Shown here piece after piece: positions 58,142 to 64,000 of a stretch of DNA of 64,000 bases. Below the pieces are notes generated by a model. The model had not been told where the DNA came from, made no database searches, and saw nothing but the letters and a program-made list of their open reading frames with translations. This DNA comes from Albifimbria verrucaria. Its lineage: Eukaryota > Ascomycota > Sordariomycetes > Hypocreales > Stachybotryaceae. The position numbers and the translations under genes were made by a program. Location of the stretch: the NCBI GenBank assembly GCA_020081605.1, contig JAHREC010000018.1:744001-808000 (forward strand). Reading direction: 5' to 3'. The stretch's first letter is position 1; every line of letters starts with the position of its first letter.

Positions 58142-58262
58142 CGATGGGTTGAATAACATGTTACTGTGTTTGTTCACAACTTTCCTGAAACACAAAGTTC
58201 GAACGCCGTACTAATAGGGTATTTATTGATATAAGCCATTGCTGATGGTATACAAGGTCATA

Positions 58263-59552
58263 TCATATGGCTCTTTCTACGTCTATACGTGTTTCGCTTC
58301 TCACAAGAATTCCATGTGCTAGCGCCTCGTCTTGAGATCCAGAGTTAGGACTAGTGATGACAGTATGCAGGCCAGTGTTTTGTTCGAAGCCTGATACTGT
58401 TGAAGCACGCGGCTCGTCACATGTCAACTGATGCGTAGAACTTGAGTCGTCTGTTTTCTTTGATTTGGAAATGTTTCGCAGATTTATCGCACCCCTGCCG
58501 CAGTGACCGGCTTACTATGGCCAGTAGATGTCAAATAGGAGTTTGGAACAATTCTTGTAAAGAGAGGTCGCATCATTGGCAGTGACGCTATATTTGAATT
58601 AGTATCCTTTCATTACAGATTCTTGCTTCAACAATTACCTGATACGATAGCCAGGTTGACTTCGACTGTAGCCCATAACACAATAGGGGCTATATTCAAG
58701 GGCATTTCGGTGGAAGCCGGATTAAATCTGAGAGACTCTACAAGGACAGCGATGGATGCGATACACACACTATTTGGTCAGTCTTGCAACCACCATGAAG
58801 GGAAACACTTACAGGATACCAAACATGAACAGGCCAATTAAGGCGACTTTCTGTCCTCGTCGGAGTTGCAGTTGTTTAACTTGAAATACTGGCAAAGCCA
58901 GTATAGCTAGGTCGATGATAAAATGTGCTAGAACACTTCCGAAAAAGAATTGCGAGTCGTTTATAGCACATGTAGCTCCCTTGATAGTCTTGTCCCAAAA
59001 CGCTTGAACTGGGACACAGTGGAAAACGGCGAGAAATGTCCTCAACACTAGCCAAATTATTGAACAAGCAGCCAAAATTTGTATAGGAAGTCTGATACGC
59101 GAAGTCTTGAAAAGTCTCCAATAAAATGATAAAATTGCAAATTTGGAGAACGCGAGTGATGCTGCATATAAGAGCTCCGCTGTATATAACAATAGTCGCG
59201 CTTTTGTGAGGATTTCGTCGAGAGTGAGGTGCGTGATATCTTCAACCGGGCGGCCGAGCCCAGCATGGGCTATCCCTACATTGATATTAGCAGGTTCACG
59301 AAGCATAGTTCCCTTTACTCACATGTTATGACAGCAGCTGACCAGCCACACGCAAATATCTGTATCGTGTTAACATCTGTAGCGAACCCCAGTACGAAAG
59401 AGTCTTACAAAAGCTATTATGGAGAAATAATCATCATACCACAACGGAACATTTATCATATATCGGGACACAAGACGGAGACTTTGCGCTAATGCCGTAA
59501 CTGCAAGAGTTGATGCGACAGCTGCGTATAAATCTTTGTCATTGACCACCAT
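58263..59552 (-). CDS. Fungal rhodopsin-domain integral membrane protein
   Basis: The third family member in the window. It starts 'VNDKDLYAAVASTLAVTALA' and continues 'VPLWYDDYFSIIAF', 'GLGRPVEDITHLTLDEI' and 'AASLAFSKFAILSFYWRLF'. Then come 'FHCVPVQAFWDKTIKGATC', 'LAHFIIDLAILALPVFQVKQ' and 'IAPIVLWATVEVNLAIVS'. This is the usual rhodopsin-domain order with the conserved W-D-K and D-L-A-I-L-A-L-P segments. Introns lie near 59405-59451, 59290-59335, 58755-58813 and 58590-58640. Near 58492-58495 a run of C seems one base short; reading through gives a hydrophilic tail ending at 58263, otherwise the stop is at 58484. No partner gene suggests a role. Confidence 0.75.
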
Positions 59553-60688
59553 ACCGAGATTCTTCAGGCAATATTCAACTCAACGAGCGATCTGGCAAAG
59601 AGAATCTAGGATCATTAGGAAATGGAAAGGGAGCGAAAAGGGTGGATGGATAGACATGGATATCAGATCTGTTATTATGCTTGCTTAGAAGGTCAAACAA
59701 CTAGGTCCATGGCTATTCCTAGCTCCTACAATCTATGCATATGGATGCTTGTGACTCGAAAGTCGGACTGAAGTAGGAGACCCCTGATTGCATTTGTGAT
59801 GCAATGGAATCAGCGAGCATTGTGCGTTTGGTTTGCTTGCGCCCGAATTAGGGGCATACAAATCCTCGAATTAGAAGAGAGAATTTCGTGCTTAGTCCTG
59901 GCCAATGCTCTTACCAAAGAGGACATCTCTCGCTCTAGTTCTGTAGTAAGGTACTGGTGGTAATGACCAAGGCCCGAACTCGTTACGGTGATGGTGTAAC
60001 TTGCAATTTTACTCAACTGCCCACCTAGATCGTCTCAACCATGGATCCCAAAGATTGATCGCAGCGAATAAGGATGTGAATGACGTCGATCGGGCAATCC
60101 TGAGACGAGACCAGGGTAATGAAGGCTTTCTAGCCTCTCTAGTGTGACTCGTGTTTGTCACGGACATTGTAGCGCCAAGGTTGCATCTAGGGTAAGACTA
60201 AGTGAGGCTAGGCCCATGCTATTAATGCATTTGGGGCAGCCTAATCGAGGATTCTGGGTGCGTTTCAAAACATTATCATCGAAGATGGACAGGGCTTGGT
60301 TCTGGACAAAGGAGCTCAACCTCCATGATTCCAAGATTCAAGACGATAGACCAACGAGTCTCAGCTGGGTAGAAAGTGACAGGTCACGATATGGCAACAC
60401 ATTCCAGGGCTGGAGTGGTGCACCTCTGGTCTCGAAAGACTGTTTCAGTTCTACCAATGACAAGTTTTTTGTTGAGACATCTAGGAAGAATCGCCATCGT
60501 CGGGCGATGAGAAAGACGACTTTGCACACTGTTTCGAAGCTCAACTCCTTGGCTATGGCCTATCACCCTCTAAACAAGGGCAAGGGAAGGCCTCAAATCT
60601 ACTAAAATTGGTACAAAGTCTCCAGGGGAGGATCTGCAAAACAGATGGATGCTCTAGATGGAACCAATATCGCTGGTGAAGCCTCAGC
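59553..60688. other. Intergenic region with possible tRNA-like relic
   Basis: About 1.1 kb with one open frame (60144-60605) that has no recognisable motif. On the minus strand near 59860-59940 a segment resembles the A box and part of the body of a tRNA, but acceptor ends do not pair. It may be a decayed tRNA-derived element. Confidence 0.35.
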
Positions 60689-61330
60689 ATGCCCAGCCAA
60701 CGTGCTCCTAAGAAGGCCAAAACAACAGCTACAGGTACGTCGTTGCAATACTTCCATGTCTTCTAGACAAACAAGCCCTTCTCCTTCTATGGGAGTTGGG
60801 TTAGTGTAGCAATGCTGATGAGTTCGATGACGATATGCATTATAATGAGAGGAATCGGGTGGAGATCTTGGCACATCATATGCCAGTGATGGGGCTGACA
60901 ACACTTGAAACAGCCTCAGCTCTCTTGGGCTTCCCAGTGGGGATTACAACCTTGCCTGCCTTTCTGTCGATTTAGAGTGGCGGATGTATGGAGCCGATTT
61001 CCACCTCACCCTAAGACAGGAGGGAACAAATTTATGGGGAGCCTTTGACCTTAGTGTCATTGAAGTCGTGATTCACTTCAGCACAAGAACTTTGCCGACA
61101 AATTGAGATGGTTTATCCTTTGAATCTCGTGGTCGAGAGGCAGAAGGCCCCATTTGCGGTCAAAACACTGGCTGGATGAAAAATTTAGGGATGGCTGTGT
61201 TCAAGTATATTTTGACTGCCAAGATCTTGAGTTTTAGGGCAAGCAGGTGATTAAGGAATACGAAGTTGAACTAGTTCTTCCAAAATTTGTCAGCTCTGGA
61301 AAGAATATTCTGAGGATAAGTGCCAACGAG
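60689..61330 (+). pseudogene. Damaged conserved fungal gene of unknown function
   Basis: Coding traces appear in more than one frame. A start-like 'MPSQRAPKKAKTTAT' with a GTACGT donor is followed by 'DEFDDDMHYNERNRVE', 'LLGFPVG' and 'LEWRMYGADFHLTLRQEGTN', then 'LWGAFDLSVIEVVIHF'. A later 'ESRGREAEGPICGQNTGWMK' segment is in another frame. The pattern recalls an uncharacterised filamentous-fungal family with a W-GxFD segment. One slip falls in the G-run 60939-60942, like the base losses elsewhere, but additional stops further on are not so easily explained. It may be a real gene with errors or a true relic. End coordinate is approximate. Confidence 0.4.
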
Positions 61331-61596
61331 AAACAGTGTTTTGCTGGTAGTAAACACTGAAGGGAAGAGATACTTGTTTTGTTTGCATTTCTTCTTTCCT
61401 GTCTTCTCGCAAGATGTGAAACTTGAACGGACTCTAAATCACAATCATGTCATATGAATAAAATGTTCCTTGATTTCGTCCACTGCTACTGTGAGATAGA
61501 CCTCGACAATAACTAATGAGAAGTCCGCAATCAGGGTAACTAAGCACCTCAAATAACTGCCTCCAATGACCACTCAAAACCAACGAGTGACAGCCC

Positions 61597-62763
61597 TTAC
61601 GGAGCCCAAACGGCAGACTTAACAATATCTTCCAAAAGCTTCTCTGTCTGGAGAGATTGGTCAATAGTGGCAAATCCCTCTGAATCTCCCGATGCAAAAG
61701 CTTCATATAGCCTCGCAAGGCTCAGAGGTGAGCCAGTCAAGCCACCCGTGTTCTCTCCTCCGAACTCAACATCCTCAGCTCCACTGCCCCATTTCCTGAA
61801 CTGTATCTTCGTATTGGCAATGTCGTTCTGAATGAAGCCAACACCACCAGTGAAGATAACCTCGCCTTCTGTTCCACTGATGATCCAGCGAAATCCAACA
61901 TCATCTGCAGTTGTCGCTGATGAACGAAGTGAGAGAGTAGCCGCAGCACCATTATCAAGCACGCCTTGGATGAGTATGGTGTCAGGAGTTGTGACTTTGT
62001 AAGCAGGATCAACGACTTCGCCCTGTGTACCAAAAGTCTTGGTGGTCTTTTCAACAATTTTGAATACCGACTGGAGAGTTTTGAACTGGCCAGAAACGTT
62101 GGTAAAGGCATCAATGGCTATAAACATGGTCAGTTAAGTCTAGGGGTAAAAGGTCATAAGCCTTACTGTGTCCTAATGTTACTGTGATCCTGCTTGCACC
62201 AGGCTTAAGATCCAAAAATGATGTCAGAGCTTGTGGCCATCCATAAGAAACTGTCATGGGGATATGGCCGGTGAGTGATGTATAGACAATATCACCAATA
62301 GCCTTGGTGTCGACTAGGCTCTTGAGCTTTCTATAGGCTGGATCAGAACGTCCCTGTGATCCCACCAACACGGTAACACCGTTCTCTTTGGCAAGTTTGG
62401 CCAGTTCCTCGGTCTCTTTAGATGAAGGTCCGACGGGGAATTCGATGAGGACATTCTTCTTCTGCTGCAGAGCAGGCTTCGCAAGGTAGACGTGCTTTGT
62501 AACGGAGACGGCGACCACAACAAGATCAACATTTGGGTCGCGAGCAATATCTTCGGGAGAGCCATATGCTTTAACCGTGGCTGGTAGATTATGGGCCTTG
62601 ATAGATTTCTCTGCAGATTCGAGGCTGGAATTGGCGACTGCAACCAGTTCATAGTTGGGGAGTGCTTGATGGCCTTCATGTGTTGCACACCCCATTCTCC
62701 AGGCTGGTAAGTTTCGCTGTCAGAAGCACCAAGGCCAATGAGACCGACACGGATAGGAGCCAT
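61597..62763 (-). CDS. Gfo/Idh/MocA family oxidoreductase
   Basis: An NAD(P)-dependent sugar-type oxidoreductase of about 370 aa. The Rossmann loop reads 'MAPIRVGLIGLGASDSETYQ'. Later segments are 'NVDLVVVAVSVTKHVYLAKP', 'KNVLIEFPVGPSSKETEELA' and 'VGSQGRSDPAYRKLKSLVD'. The usual EKP motif reads EFP here, so the customary lysine is replaced, as in Gal80-like or non-catalytic members. An intron at 62118-62166 falls just before 'IDAFTNVSGQFKTL'. One base is missing in the G-run 62657-62660. The absent lysine makes catalysis uncertain. No sugar pathway genes lie beside it. Confidence 0.85.
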
Positions 62764-63454
62764 TTTGTTGCAGAGGGCAGTTGATTCTTTTGAGAAACTT
62801 TGTGGTTGTTTATGATGTAAAAGAGATGGAATTGATTTTGATGCTGTGTGTCTTTGGATGGCGGATGACTACCTATTTATATCTAAACTATGGGAGCATC
62901 TTGTCTAGATAACTGCACTTTGTGCATTTCTAAGCTTCTCCGAGCTCTCGAATAAAACACACTTGAAGTTGAGAGACTTGGGCGTGGGTGTCCTGTAATG
63001 AACAGGGATCGGATCCGGTAAGCCTCTGACGACGGGGTCTAGTGGGCCATTGTTGATTTCGCAATCGTTATCGAACAATGGGGTTTTCTCCAGTATACTT
63101 CAGAATACATGATACGAAGAGAAATATGCTCATGTTACCACGCACTTAAGTGTATATACGAAGTAGCTCAAACTTGGAACATCAAGGGATCTTGGTTGAG
63201 GAGGTTTGTCTTAACCATGTCTGTGCTCCACCCAAACTCCGAGAATAAAGAGTTCAACGGAGGATCTCAGGATCCACTTGAACTCCGATGATGCAGGGCT
63301 TGTAATTGGCCAAACGTCGAGTTCAAGGTCCACTTGTACCCCGAAAAGGAGGTTCCATGTCAGCAGGTTTATCAGCAACTCCCGAGACAGGTTTGTGAGC
63401 ACAAGATGCTTCTCCGTCCGTTGTCATTTCGCCATATCTCCATGATTTTTCACA
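62764..63454. other. Divergent promoter region
   Basis: About 690 bases between the minus-strand oxidoreductase and the plus-strand zinc-cluster gene. It should hold both promoters. No extra gene was recognised. Confidence 0.4.
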
Positions 63455-64000
63455 ATGCCTTTGTCACGTAAAAGGCCTGCGCGCGTTGCAGGGAGTCCAA
63501 GGTGCGCTGCAACTTGGCAATGCCATCCTGCTCTCGCTGCTCCTTAGACATCTCAACTGCATCTACGATGGTAAACTTCTCCCTAGCTCATCACACGCCC
63601 AATTCAGGGAAGCGCAAATTACCTCCACCTCAGAGTCGAGCTCCGACGTCAACACGACTTTCTTCTTGGATACAGTCGAAACCAATGTGTCAGCGTTTGA
63701 AGCGCAACGATTTTCCGAATCCGATGAATTCATGAGGGGTTGGGTGGCTTCACCAAGTAATGCCCTCCTTGATAATACAGCCGCCGCATCCCTCACTTTT
63801 GGGCCAGATTTTCTATCAAAGCCTTCTCCATTATCAGCAATTGGAAAGGAAATTCCATTCTCTCTAGGCATGTCTTCGCTCCGACCTACAGAAACTAGTT
63901 TGGTCCCAGCGCCATCACATCTCCACACAGGGCAGAACACCGCTATAGATGCCAATCTTGGTTCTAACCTGGTCTCTACACGGCCAGCACCTGGTAGACG
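63455..64000 (+). CDS. Zn2Cys6 transcription factor, 5' part (partial)
   Basis: The zinc cluster is complete: 'ACARCRESKVRCNLAMPSC' followed by 'SRC' and, six residues on, the last cysteine before an 'IYDG' end. This gives CX2CX6CX6CX2CX6C. The start at 63455 connects to it only if one A is restored in the run 63470-63473. A further C seems missing at 63542-63543 between the fifth and sixth cysteine. An intron with GTAAAC donor near 63571 and CAG near 63606 follows the finger. The frame then stays open to the window edge, rich in Ser, Thr and Asp. The regulatory domain lies outside. It is divergent from the Gfo/Idh/MocA gene, a possible target. Confidence 0.75.

Noticed and set aside
59860..59940. 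Second tRNA-like segment on the minus strand
   Set aside because: The A-box-like part is fair, but the B box is poor and the ends do not pair.
60144..60605. Plus-strand frame of 153 codons
   Set aside because: No recognisable motif and unusual composition for a fungal protein; the conserved traces start only at 60689.
1..64000. CRISPR arrays, bacterial operons or rRNA genes
   Set aside because: The window is eukaryotic and intron-rich; no direct-repeat spacer array or rRNA-like sequence was seen.

Overview
This window is nuclear DNA from a filamentous ascomycete (Pezizomycotina; probably Sordariomycetes, which is inference from gene content and style). Genes carry short introns of about 45-80 nt with GTA/GTG donors. 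The gene set is typical of such fungi: a HET-domain gene, Zn2Cys6 regulators, fungal-rhodopsin-type membrane proteins, GH43 and GH62 arabinan enzymes, a bifunctional class II/class I diterpene synthase, and a purine-pathway gene of ADE6 type.

Left part (1-21.7 kb): a candidate diterpenoid biosynthetic cluster. In order: the 3' end of a rhodopsin-family membrane protein (+), a bifunctional diterpene synthase (-), a secreted berberine-bridge-type FAD oxidase (-), cytochrome P450 A (-), an NAD(P)-binding protein (+), P450 B (-), an AflR-like Zn2Cys6 regulator (+), a second rhodopsin-family membrane protein (-), a SnoaL-like protein (-), an NmrA-like protein (+) and P450 C (+). The expected logic is GGPP cyclisation by the synthase, followed by oxidation by three P450s and the flavoenzyme, with the Zn2Cys6 protein as local regulator. 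No GGPP synthase is visible here.

Middle part (22-41 kb): a GPI-anchored repeat protein, a single-pass surface protein with a Ser/Thr-rich stalk, an isoflavone-reductase-like protein, a GH43 enzyme, an EthD protein, the phosphoribosylformylglycinamidine synthase gene, a small mitochondrial-type membrane protein and an acyl-CoA dehydrogenase. Gene-poor stretches lie at about 25.2-26.4, 29.7-32.4 and 40.9-44.0 kb.

Right part (44-64 kb): a GH62 arabinofuranosidase followed by an MFS carrier, a HET-domain gene, a cupin protein, a secreted alpha/beta hydrolase of the TAP type, an NAD-dependent epimerase-like gene, an unknown conserved gene, a GRF zinc-finger protein, a third rhodopsin-family membrane protein, a damaged conserved gene, a Gfo/Idh/MocA oxidoreductase, and the 5' end of another Zn2Cys6 regulator cut by the window edge.

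A feature of the whole window colours every call. More than twenty genes, including the essential-type purine gene, are broken by apparent single-base losses, nearly always inside a run of one base, and the next base restores the family's frame. I read this as consensus error in the source assembly rather than as many pseudogenes. Start and end coordinates below therefore describe the span of the gene, not one open frame.
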